Shown here one piece after another: positions 1 to 5,962 of a stretch of 7,808 bases of DNA (its first letter is position 1; each line of letters starts with the position of its first letter). This DNA is from Collinsella sp. GTDB lineage: Bacteria; Actinomycetota; Coriobacteriia; Coriobacteriales; Coriobacteriaceae. The translations under genes and the position numbers were made by a program. Below the pieces are notes generated by a model. The model did no database searches. It was not told where the DNA came from and saw only the letters and a program-made list of their open reading frames with translations. The stretch lies in NCBI GenBank assembly GCA_014871665.1, contig WGSL01000079.1, forward strand, positions 1-7,808, read 5' to 3'.

Positions 1-1
1 C

Positions 2-559
2 TTCATTTGCATCAGCGGCATGGGCCTGGTGCGCGACGCCATCAGCCCGCTGCTGGGACAAGCGCCCGACCCCAAACTCGTCCAGGAAATCCGCGACAGG
101 ATCATGTCGTACCCCCAGGTCCTGGGCACTCATGACCTCATGGTGCACGACTACGGCCCCGGCCGCCAGTTTGCCAGTGCACACGTGGAAATGCCCGGCG
201 AGGGCGATGCCTTTGAGCACCACGAGATTCTGGACACCATCGAACACGATATCAAACGCCAGATGGGCATCGCCATCACGTTGCACTGCGACCCCATTGC
301 AACAACCGGCGATGACTTGCGCGGCTGGGTCAAGCGCGGCGTAGCGCAGATCGACCCCGCGCTTTCCATCCACGACTTGCACGAGCACGACGGCTTTGTT
401 TCGTTTGACCTGGTGCGTCCCGACGGCTTTGACATATCCGACGAGGAGCTGCTGGAGCTCGTCACGTGCATCGTGCACGAGCGCAGGCCCGATGCATCAT
501 GCGTCGTCACGTTTGACTCCGGCTTTAGCTCGCCCGAGCGTCCGGCAGAGCAGCTGTAA
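2..559 (+). CDS. Cation diffusion facilitator (CDF) metal transporter, C-terminal part
   Basis: This is the 3' end of a gene whose frame is open to the left edge. The first residues (FICISGMGLVRDAISPLLG) look like the end of the last transmembrane helix and the linker typical of CDF proteins. The cytoplasmic dimerisation domain follows, recognisable from HDLMVHDYGPGR, then FASAHVEMP, then an EHHEILDTIE helix and a final ITLHCDPI strand. A second ferredoxin-like unit comes next (ALSIHDLHEHDG, FDLVRPDGFDISDEEL). It repeats the HDL-x-x-HD pattern of the first and is known from long CDF proteins of Gram-positive bacteria. In family members the cytoplasmic part helps sense or bind divalent metal while the membrane part exports it by proton antiport. 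The membrane part lies outside the window, so the metal cannot be judged. The gene ends just before a shared terminator and converges with the next gene. Confidence 0.88.
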   Translation, partial: FICISGMGLVRDAISPLLGQAPDPKLVQEIRDRIMSYPQVLGTHDLMVHDYGPGRQFASAHVEMPGEGDAFEHHEILDTIEHDIKRQMGIAITLHCDPIATTGDDLRGWVKRGVAQIDPALSIHDLHEHDGFVSFDLVRPDGFDISDEELLELVTCIVHERRPDASCVVTFDSGFSSPERPAEQL

Positions 560-567
560 TCGACAGC

Positions 568-635
568 AAAACGGGACGCAGGACCGCCGACCAGCGCGCC
601 TATGCGCCCGGTCACGCGATCCTGCGTCCCGTTTT
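568..635. terminator. Bidirectional intrinsic terminator between convergent genes
   Basis: A perfect 16-bp stem pairs 568-583 (AAAACGGGACGCAGGA) with 620-635. It can extend inward by three more pairs after one mismatch. The A-run at the left base and the T-run at the right base (631-635) give a U-tract to transcripts in both directions. It therefore serves the CDF gene on the plus strand and the membrane-protein gene on the minus strand. Confidence 0.9.
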
Positions 636-669
636 TGTTTGCACCGCTAAGGCTCTAGCCGCTCGGCCG

Positions 670-1659
670 CTAGTTTCCCTGTGCGCCCGAAATGCCGTTT
701 TGTAGGGCGTTCCAGGCATCCGTCGCCATGTCTCCCAAGTTCTGCGCGGTATCGCCCAGGTTTTGTGCCGTATCGCCCAGCTCTTGCGCCTTGTCTCCCA
801 ATTCCTGCGCCTTATTGCTCAGGTCCTCCAGCGTGTTGGAGCTCGAGCTGTCCGTGGTACCTTGATCGCCGGACGCATTGCCCGACGAGCCGTCCTTGCG
901 CGTAAGCTGGACCTCCAGGTTGCCGTCAGCGTTGTAGTAGGCAGATGTGACGACCCAGTTGGCATCGACAACAGGCGTCGAGCCGTCGTCAGTCAGAATC
1001 ACAGCATTCGAAAGATCGGCGCCGCGCGACTTGAGGAGCTTCTTGGCGTTGGACCAGTACTGCCCCGGGATATCGCTCAGATCGACGGTGCTAGACGAGG
1101 CGGACTCGGTTTGCTCGGCAGTGGTATCGGCCGTTGAGCTCCCCCGCTTGTTGAGCATGCCCGACACGATGGCAAACACAATCGAGAGGGCAAAGAAGAT
1201 CGCCAGCACAATGAGGATCTTCTTGATCACACTCGACGAACGCGACGGCGCCTCTTCCTCGTCCTCACCATACTGCGGAATCGACTTGGGGTACTCACGA
1301 TAAGGCTGGCGCGCATACGGATCGCGCGACTCATAACGAGGCTGGGACTGTGCCGTGCGCGGCATATACGTCGTCTGCTGAGGCTGCGGAATGGGATTTT
1401 GCGGCAGGTTATTATAAGCGCCTGCCGCCGCATTGCCATACGGGTCCGGCGTTGCATTGCCATACGGGTCCTGCGGTGCATAATCAAACGGATCCCGCGG
1501 TGTATCGCTATAGCCCATAACTCGTGTGGGTTCGGCGGACGCCTGCGTCGCATCGGGGGCAGCATTGCCGGGGTTCGACACAACGCGGGTCGCATCGGCG
1601 CTGCCGCCAGCCTGTGCGGAGCCATATCCGCCCATCACAGTCGTCTTGTCCTGGTCCAT
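670..1659 (-). CDS. Single-pass membrane protein with repetitive N-tail, PASTA-like domain and heptad-repeat C-terminus
   Basis: I do not recognise a named gene. The 329 residues divide as follows. Residues 1-146 are a Pro/Gln/Tyr/Asp-rich, probably disordered and cytoplasmic tail. It carries three T-x-V-[MV] motifs (TTVM at 6-9, TRVV at 24-27, TRVM at 45-48) and DPYGNA repeats at about 64-77. A single transmembrane helix spans about 148-169, preceded by KK. A Ser/Thr linker follows. Residues 193-255 (DIPGQYWSNAKKLLKSRG, then ANWVVTS and LEVQLTRK) resemble a PASTA-like extracellular domain. Residues 282-316 contain seven-residue units of the type D-[TK]-A-Q-[EN]-L-G. The ATG is preceded by GGAAAGGAA (1666-1674) at good spacing, which supports this start. 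The gene stands alone between two terminators. A role as a kinase substrate or envelope sensor is possible but is inference from the threonine motifs only. Confidence 0.8.
   Translation of the reverse strand: MDQDKTTVMGGYGSAQAGGSADATRVVSNPGNAAPDATQASAEPTRVMGYSDTPRDPFDYAPQDPYGNATPDPYGNAAAGAYNNLPQNPIPQPQQTTYMPRTAQSQPRYESRDPYARQPYREYPKSIPQYGEDEEEAPSRSSSVIKKILIVLAIFFALSIVFAIVSGMLNKRGSSTADTTAEQTESASSSTVDLSDIPGQYWSNAKKLLKSRGADLSNAVILTDDGSTPVVDANWVVTSAYYNADGNLEVQLTRKDGSSGNASGDQGTTDSSSSNTLEDLSNKAQELGDKAQELGDTAQNLGDTAQNLGDMATDAWNALQNGISGAQGN
731..835 (-). repeat. 21-bp tandem repeat, about five units, inside the membrane-protein gene
   Basis: Units begin at 731, 752, 773, 794 and 815, each starting with a form of TC[TG]CCCA on the plus strand. 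They encode seven-residue units with Leu and Ala at fixed positions (AQELGDK, AQNLGDT), probably an amphipathic helix. The last unit (815-835) is degenerate. Third-position differences between units suggest the repeat is not brand new. Confidence 0.85.
1430..1495 (-). repeat. 24-bp-period tandem repeat encoding DPYGNATP-type units
   Basis: GCATTGCCATACGGGTCC occurs identically at 1430-1447 and 1454-1471. A degenerate third copy lies at 1478-1495, in the same 24-base register. It encodes the DPYGNA/DPFDYA repeats of the cytoplasmic tail. The two identical 18-base copies suggest a recent duplication. Confidence 0.85.
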
Positions 1660-1704
1660 GCAACGTTTCCTTTCCGTCGCCTGTAAGCATCAAGTTATCC
1701 ATGC

Positions 1705-1710
1705 ATTCTA
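1705..1710 (-). promoter_or_regulatory. Possible -10 element for the membrane-protein gene
   Basis: Read on the minus strand this is TAGAAT, about 46 bases before the ATG. The best -35-like match (TTGCCC at 1731-1736) is 20 bases away, which is long, so the promoter is only tentative. A separate promoter is expected because a terminator for the upstream gene fhs lies just before it. Confidence 0.35.
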
Positions 1711-1777
1711 CCCGCGCAAAAGCCTATGATGGGCAAAGGCCGTCGGTATCTACAAGACATGCGCGTGCCTAAGGATC

Positions 1778-1812
1778 AAAAAGCCCCGCCGGGCCTTGGG
1801 GCACGACGGGGC
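1778..1812 (-). terminator. Intrinsic terminator of fhs
   Basis: On the minus strand GCCCCG (1812-1807) pairs with CGGGGC (1788-1783), with two further pairs after one mismatch. Five T residues follow (1782-1778). It lies 26 bases after the fhs stop codon. Alternative pairings with nearby G-runs are possible, but the U-tract fixes the direction. Confidence 0.8.
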
Positions 1813-1837
1813 GGGCAAGCGGCTATAAGCAGCAGGC

Positions 1838-3505
1838 TTAGAACAGGCCGGTGATGTTGCCGTCGTTGTCGACGTCGATGTTCTCGGCCGCGGGGACCTT
1901 GGGCAGGCCCGGCATGGTCAGGACGCTGCCAGTCAGCGCGACCACAAAGTGGGCACCGGCGGAAACCTTGAGCTCGCGCACGGTGATGCGGAAGCCCTCG
2001 GGGGCGCCCAGCGCCTTGGCGTTGTCGCTAAAGCTGTACTGGGTCTTGGCGACGCACACCGGCAGGTTGCCAAAGCCGTTCTCGCGCAGCTCGGCGAGCT
2101 GACGCTTGGCAGCCGGCGTAAAGTCAACGCCGTCGGCGCGGTAGACCTTGGTGGCGACGGCCTCGAGGGCATCAGCAACATCGGCGCCGTCCTCGTAGGC
2201 AAACTTGAACTCGCTCGGCTGCTCAATCAGGCGCATGACCTCATCGGCCAGGTCGAGCGCACCCTCGCCGCCCTTGGCCCAGACCTCGGAAAGCTTAACG
2301 TTAACGCCGAGCTTCTGGCACTCGGACTCGATGAGCTCGAGTTCGGCCTCAGTGTCCGTCGGGAAGCGGTTGATGGCGACCACGCAGGGCAGACCGTAGA
2401 CATTCTGAATGTTGTCGACGTGGCGCAGCAGGTTGGGCATACCGGCCTTGAGGGCCTCGAGGTTCTCGTCGTTAAGGTCGGCCTTGGCAACACCGCCGTT
2501 GTACTTAAGCGCACGGGCGGTGGCGACAATCACGACGGCGCTGGGACGAACGCCCGTCATGCGACACTTGATGTCGAGGAACTTCTCGGCACCCAGATCG
2601 GCGCCAAAGCCTGCCTCGGTAATGGCGACATCACCAAAGCGCATGGCCATACGCGTGGCCATGATGGAGTTGCAGCCGTGGGCGATATTGGCGAAGGGAC
2701 CGCCGTGGACAAATGCGGGCGTGCCCTCGAGCGTCTGCACCAAATTGGGCTTGAGCGCATCCTTAAGCAGCGCGGCCATGGCGCCCTGAGCCTTGAGGTC
2801 GCGGGCGCGGACGGGCTCGCCGGCATAGCTGTAGCCGACGACAATCTCGCCCAGGCGCTCCTTGAGGTCGTTGATGCTCGTGGATAAGCACAGGATCGCC
2901 ATGACCTCGGAGGCAACGGTGATATCGAAGCCGTCCTCGCGCGGCACGCCCTGAGCCTTGCCGCCGATGCCGTCGATAACATGGCGCAGCTGGCGGTCGT
3001 TCATGTCGACGACGCGCTTCCAGGTGATGCGCTTGACGTCGATACCGAGCTGGTTGCCCTGCTGAATATGGTTGTCGAGCATGGCGGCCAGCAGGTTATT
3101 GGCGGCACCGATAGCGTGGAAGTCGCCGGTAAAGTGCAGGTTGATGTCTTCCATGGGGATGACCTGGGCCCAACCGCCGCCGGCGGCGCCGCCCTTGACG
3201 CCAAAGACGGGGCCGAGCGAGGGCTCGCGCAGGGCCACAGCGCTCTTGACACCGCGACGGCGCAGGCCATCGGCCAGACCGATGGTCGTGGTGGTCTTGC
3301 CCTCGCCAGCGGGCGTGGGGTTGATGGCGGTCACGAGGACGAGCTTGGCCTGGTGATCGGTCGGCTCGTTGAGCAGCGAATAGTCGACCTTAGCCTTGTC
3401 GAAGCCGTACGGAATCAGGTGCTTTACGTCGACGCCGGCGTTCTTAGCCACCTCGGTAATGGGCAGCGGCGTGACGGAACGTGCGATTTCGATGTCAGTA
3501 GGCAT
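1838..3505 (-). CDS. fhs: Formate--tetrahydrofolate ligase (10-formyl-THF synthetase)
   Basis: The enzyme makes 10-formyltetrahydrofolate from formate, ATP and tetrahydrofolate in the cytoplasm, feeding purine synthesis and other one-carbon reactions. The length of 555 residues is normal for the family. The ATP-binding loop is TPAGEGKTT (residues 64-72). The first family signature is GVKGGAAGGGW (102-112) and the second is VATARALKYNGG (327-338). The block MEDINLHFTGDFHAI is also typical. The ATG at 3505 is chosen because AAAGGA (3512-3517) lies six bases upstream and the family starts near PTDIEIA. The frame stays open for another 20 codons upstream but that part has no family character. Two signature positions differ from the usual sequence as I recall it: W112 where Tyr is common, and Ala in VATA where Val is common. 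The gene lies 146 bases downstream of ruvB and has a possible promoter of its own. Confidence 0.97.
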   Translation of the reverse strand: MPTDIEIARSVTPLPITEVAKNAGVDVKHLIPYGFDKAKVDYSLLNEPTDHQAKLVLVTAINPTPAGEGKTTTTIGLADGLRRRGVKSAVALREPSLGPVFGVKGGAAGGGWAQVIPMEDINLHFTGDFHAIGAANNLLAAMLDNHIQQGNQLGIDVKRITWKRVVDMNDRQLRHVIDGIGGKAQGVPREDGFDITVASEVMAILCLSTSINDLKERLGEIVVGYSYAGEPVRARDLKAQGAMAALLKDALKPNLVQTLEGTPAFVHGGPFANIAHGCNSIMATRMAMRFGDVAITEAGFGADLGAEKFLDIKCRMTGVRPSAVVIVATARALKYNGGVAKADLNDENLEALKAGMPNLLRHVDNIQNVYGLPCVVAINRFPTDTEAELELIESECQKLGVNVKLSEVWAKGGEGALDLADEVMRLIEQPSEFKFAYEDGADVADALEAVATKVYRADGVDFTPAAKRQLAELRENGFGNLPVCVAKTQYSFSDNAKALGAPEGFRITVRELKVSAGAHFVVALTGSVLTMPGLPKVPAAENIDVDNDGNITGLF

Positions 3506-3545
3506 GGGCGGTCCTTTCGTTACCGGATGAGAAAAAGACCAATTC

Positions 3546-3573
3546 AGCATAGCACGGGCGCGCAATAGTAAAA
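3546..3573 (-). promoter_or_regulatory. Possible fhs promoter (extended -10)
   Basis: On the minus strand TATGCT (3551-3546) is preceded by TGC, an extended -10 arrangement. A weak -35-like TTTTAC (3573-3568) lies 16 bases upstream. The start of transcription would fall near 3539, giving a leader of about 34 bases. I see no riboswitch or convincing ruvB terminator in 3506-3651, so read-through from ruvB is also possible. Confidence 0.4.
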
Positions 3574-3651
3574 CACCCGTAACCGATGAATGGCGATATG
3601 TTTATCCAATGCTCAGCGATAGCCTACAGACTAGCCAAAACAAACCCGACT

Positions 3652-4719
3652 CTAAACGGCTGGCTCGATACCCAAATGCTCAAAGGTGCGGAGCGTTGCC
3701 TGACGGCCCTGGGGCGTGCGAATCATCAAGCCGCACTGCAGCAGATAGGGCTCATAGACATCCTCGAGCGTACCCGGGTCCTCGCCCACCGCGCTGGCAA
3801 GGGTCGTCAGGCCCACGGCACGGCCGGAGAACGTCTTGGCGAGCGTCTCCAAGATGCGAATATCCATCCAGTCCAGACCAAGCTCATCAATCTCGAAGAA
3901 CTCGAGTGCCTGACGGCAAATATCAAGCTCAATAGGACCGTTGCCGCGCACCTGCGCATAGTCGCGCACGCGTTTGAGCAGACGGTTGGCCAGGCGCGGC
4001 GTGCCACGCGAACGCGAGCCGATCTCGAGCGCACTCGGATGGTCTATCGTCACGCCCAAGATGGTCGCCGAGCGGGTCACGATCTGGGCAAGCTCCTCGA
4101 CCGTGTAGTAATCCAGGCGATACGAAATGCCAAAGCGGTCGCGCAGCGGGCCGGTCAGCATGCCCGAGCGAGTCGTTGCCGCCACCAGCGTGAACTTAGG
4201 GATATCCAGGCGAATCGAGCGCGCCGCCGGACCCTTACCGATAACGATATCGAGCGCAAAGTCCTCCATCGCGGGATACAGAACTTCCTCGACCGAACGG
4301 TTGAGTCGGTGGATCTCGTCGATAAACAGTACGTCACCCGGCTGCAAGTTAGTCAGGATAGCCGCGAGGTCGCCGGTACGCGCAATGGCCGGGCCACTCG
4401 TCGTCTTGATCTGAGCGCCCAGCTCGTTGGCGATAACGGTAGCCAGCGTGGTCTTGCCCAGGCCCGGAGGACCCGAGAAGATCACGTGGTCGAGCGTCTC
4501 GCCACGGCTCTGCGCCGCCTCGATCAGCACGCGAAGGCTCTGCTTGATATGCTCCTGACCGCAGTAGTCGTCCAGGCGCTGGGGACGCAGGGTACGGTCG
4601 ACATCGAGGTCTTCGGGCGTCAGCTCCGAGCCCACCATGCGCTCACCGTGCGCCATGGATGCCGCCGGCGAGTTGCCGGGCGTCGCCCACAGGTCCTGAG
4701 AGTCATCGGCTTCCCACAT
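3652..4719 (-). CDS. ruvB: Holliday junction branch-migration helicase RuvB
   Basis: RuvB is the AAA+ motor that, with RuvA, drives branch migration of Holliday junctions during recombinational repair. Counting from the ATG: Walker A GPPGLGKT is at 83-90, Walker B LFIDEIH at 131-137, sensor 1 ATTRSG at 181-186, and the arginine-finger region GPLRDRFG at 190-197. The C-terminal winged-helix domain runs to TPQGRQATLRTFEHLG. The length of 355 residues is slightly longer than usual because of an N-terminal tail of about 30 residues ahead of the conserved LRP-x-x-LDDYCGQ block. The ATG at 4719 overlaps the ruvA stop by one base (TGATG), exactly as ruvA overlaps ruvC. A GTG at 4722, one codon earlier with a four-base overlap, is the alternative. 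It is the last gene of ruvCAB and is probably translationally coupled to ruvA. Confidence 0.97.
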   Translation of the reverse strand: MWEADDSQDLWATPGNSPAASMAHGERMVGSELTPEDLDVDRTLRPQRLDDYCGQEHIKQSLRVLIEAAQSRGETLDHVIFSGPPGLGKTTLATVIANELGAQIKTTSGPAIARTGDLAAILTNLQPGDVLFIDEIHRLNRSVEEVLYPAMEDFALDIVIGKGPAARSIRLDIPKFTLVAATTRSGMLTGPLRDRFGISYRLDYYTVEELAQIVTRSATILGVTIDHPSALEIGSRSRGTPRLANRLLKRVRDYAQVRGNGPIELDICRQALEFFEIDELGLDWMDIRILETLAKTFSGRAVGLTTLASAVGEDPGTLEDVYEPYLLQCGLMIRTPQGRQATLRTFEHLGIEPAV

Positions 4720-5339
4720 CACGCATCCATTCCGAGTCGCTTAAGCGCCGCGCCGAGCAGATCCTCGACACGCATATCCTGCCCATCATACCCGCTCAGG
4801 GCAACCTCGGTCTCCTGAGGGCTAAAGCCCATGGAAAGGAGCGCCGCGCGGGCGTCATCGATCGCCGAGGGAGCGGCGGCGGGAACCGGCATCGCAACCT
4901 GACCGGGAATTACGTCGACCGGAACAAAGCCCTTGTCCTTGGCAAAGGTACTCTTGAGCTCCAAGATGAGGCGTTGGGCGGTCTTTTTGCCCACACCGGG
5001 CACCTTGGCCATGCCCTTGTCATCCTCGGCCATTACCAGGGAATACAGCTGTCCCACGGTATAGGTGGAAAGCACGGCAAGCGCCAGGCGTGGACCGACG
5101 CCCGAGACAGAAACGAGCCGATCGAACATCGTGCGCTCGTCCTTGGAAGCAAAGCCAAAAAGCGTCATGGCGTCCTCGCGCACCTGCATGCGGGTATAGA
5201 GGCGAACCTCACCGCCGGGCGTAGGCAGCGTGGCGGCAGTGCTGCCCGAAATACCGAGCTCAAAGCCCACGCCCGACACATCGACGACGGCCGAGCTCAT
5301 CGTGGCCTCGATAAGCGTTCCATGGAGCTGGGAGATCAT
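4719..5339 (-). CDS. ruvA: Holliday junction DNA-binding protein RuvA
   Basis: RuvA binds the four-way junction as a tetramer and loads RuvB rings. All three domains can be seen. The N-terminal OB fold begins MISQLHGTL and contains VVDVSGVGFE. It includes the acidic pin residues E55 and D56 in MQVREDAMTLFGF, which match the E. coli positions. Two helix-hairpin-helix motifs follow, around VSGVGP (78-83) and VPGVGK (113-118). After a Pro/Ala-rich linker (about 140-158), the C-terminal RuvB-binding domain runs from about 160 to 204 (ARAALLSMGFSPQE, VEDLLGAALKRL). The length of 206 residues is normal. The ATG overlaps the ruvC stop codon by one base (TGATG), which suggests coupled translation. 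Confidence 0.97.
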   Translation of the reverse strand: MISQLHGTLIEATMSSAVVDVSGVGFELGISGSTAATLPTPGGEVRLYTRMQVREDAMTLFGFASKDERTMFDRLVSVSGVGPRLALAVLSTYTVGQLYSLVMAEDDKGMAKVPGVGKKTAQRLILELKSTFAKDKGFVPVDVIPGQVAMPVPAAAPSAIDDARAALLSMGFSPQETEVALSGYDGQDMRVEDLLGAALKRLGMDA

Positions 5340-5860
5340 CAGTATCCGGTTCCTCTCTGTTGATAGAACTCGCCGCCGGTAAGCGCCCGGGTGCGGCTTA
5401 GGTTAACGTGACAGATGGCGCAAGCTAGGGCATCGGCGGCATGGTCTGGGTGAGGGTCGTGATCGAGCTGCGTGAGCGTGCGCACCATGTAGGCAACCTG
5501 CCGCTTGTCTGCGGCACCCGTGCCCACCACGGCCTGCTTAATCTGCATGGGCGTGTATTCGCCAATCTCGAGCGCGCATTCCGAAAGCGCCACGAGCGCG
5601 GCACCGCGGGCATGCGCCGTGGGGATGGCCGAGCGGACGTTAGCGCCAAAGTAGATGCTCTCGATAGCCGCGGTATCGGGACGGTAGCGTTCGACGACGC
5701 CCTTGAGGTCGTGGGCGATATGCGACAGGCGCACCGCGAGCGGGCTGCCCGCGCTGGTCTCGATACAACCGTAGGCACGGCAGCGAACCTCGCCACGTCG
5801 CTCCTCGATAATCCCCCAGCCCGTATGGGCCAAACCGGGGTCGATACCCAAAATGACCAA
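5339..5860 (-). CDS. ruvC: Holliday junction resolvase RuvC
   Basis: RuvC is the endonuclease that cuts Holliday junctions as a dimer. From the chosen start the protein is 173 residues, the usual length. The RNase H-like fold begins ILGIDPGLAHTGWG with catalytic D7. The second acidic residue is E67 in AAIESIYFG. The C-terminal metal site is HPDHAADALACAICH, with H140 and D143; His instead of Asp at the third position is known in other RuvC proteins, including that of Thermus. The start is a TTG at 5860, five bases after the very strong site AGGGGAGG (5873-5866). An ATG 19 codons upstream (5917) has no ribosome site, lies inside the predicted LexA box, and would add residues foreign to the family. 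RuvC is first in the ruvCAB operon and is probably SOS-controlled. Confidence 0.95.
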   Translation of the reverse strand: MVILGIDPGLAHTGWGIIEERRGEVRCRAYGCIETSAGSPLAVRLSHIAHDLKGVVERYRPDTAAIESIYFGANVRSAIPTAHARGAALVALSECALEIGEYTPMQIKQAVVGTGAADKRQVAYMVRTLTQLDHDPHPDHAADALACAICHVNLSRTRALTGGEFYQQRGTGY

Positions 5861-5865
5861 GCCAA

Positions 5866-5873
5866 CCTCCCCT
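5866..5873 (-). promoter_or_regulatory. Ribosome binding site that fixes the ruvC TTG start
   Basis: Read on the minus strand this is AGGGGAGG, the best Shine-Dalgarno match in the window. It sits five bases before a TTG that gives a RuvC of normal length. It decides the start against the upstream ATG at 5917. Confidence 0.8.
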
Positions 5874-5916
5874 CGCCTTTTTTCCAAGCGCAAGGCAAGG
5901 CCCCGCGCATCATTCA

Positions 5917-5930
5917 CGAACGTCTGTTCT
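5917..5930. promoter_or_regulatory. LexA (SOS) box upstream of ruvCAB
   Basis: The plus-strand sequence is CGAACGTCTGTTCT, a GAAC-N4-GTTC palindrome. The minus-strand reading AGAACAGACGTTCG fits the Gram-positive LexA consensus CGAACRNRYGTTYC, as I recall it, except at the two outermost bases. It lies directly downstream of the predicted ruvC -10 element and covers the expected transcription start, a usual place for repression. ruv genes are known SOS targets in E. coli, Bacillus and mycobacteria. The box also lies near the -35 region expected for the divergent RNA. Confidence 0.75.
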
Positions 5931-5960
5931 AGAATAACACAACGCTAGCCCTATAAGTCA
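5931..5960 (-). promoter_or_regulatory. Putative ruvCAB promoter
   Basis: On the minus strand, TATTCT (5936-5931) is a reasonable -10 element. A TGACTT-type -35 lies at 5960-5955, 18 bases upstream. The transcript would start near 5924, inside the LexA box, with a leader of about 64 bases. Confidence 0.5.
5952..5957 (+). promoter_or_regulatory. Possible -10 element for the divergent structured RNA
   Basis: TATAAG matches the -10 consensus at five of six positions and would place the RNA 5' end near 5963-5964, exactly where the closing helix begins. No good -35 is seen: the region 5927-5934 (TTCTAGAA) overlaps the LexA box and is a weak match. An activator or a different start remains possible. 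Confidence 0.35.
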
Positions 5961-5962
5961 GC

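Noticed and set aside
1949..2887. Long plus-strand open frame opposite fhs
   Set aside because: It is an antisense shadow of the high-GC fhs codons, with no ribosome site and no recognisable protein character. Similar long frames lie opposite ruvB, ruvA and the NadE-like gene.
3506..3565. Upstream extension of the fhs reading frame by 20 codons
   Set aside because: The ATG at 3505 has a well-spaced AAAGGA and matches family starts. The extension covers the likely promoter and leader and has no family character.
3556..3580. Terminator hairpin for ruvB (ACGGG with CCCGT)
   Set aside because: It has five pairs over a loop of about 17 bases with no U-tract, which is too weak.
4720..4722. GTG start for ruvB one codon earlier
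   Set aside because: It cannot be excluded, but the ATG at 4719 repeats the TGATG overlap seen between ruvC and ruvA, so it was preferred. The difference is one residue.
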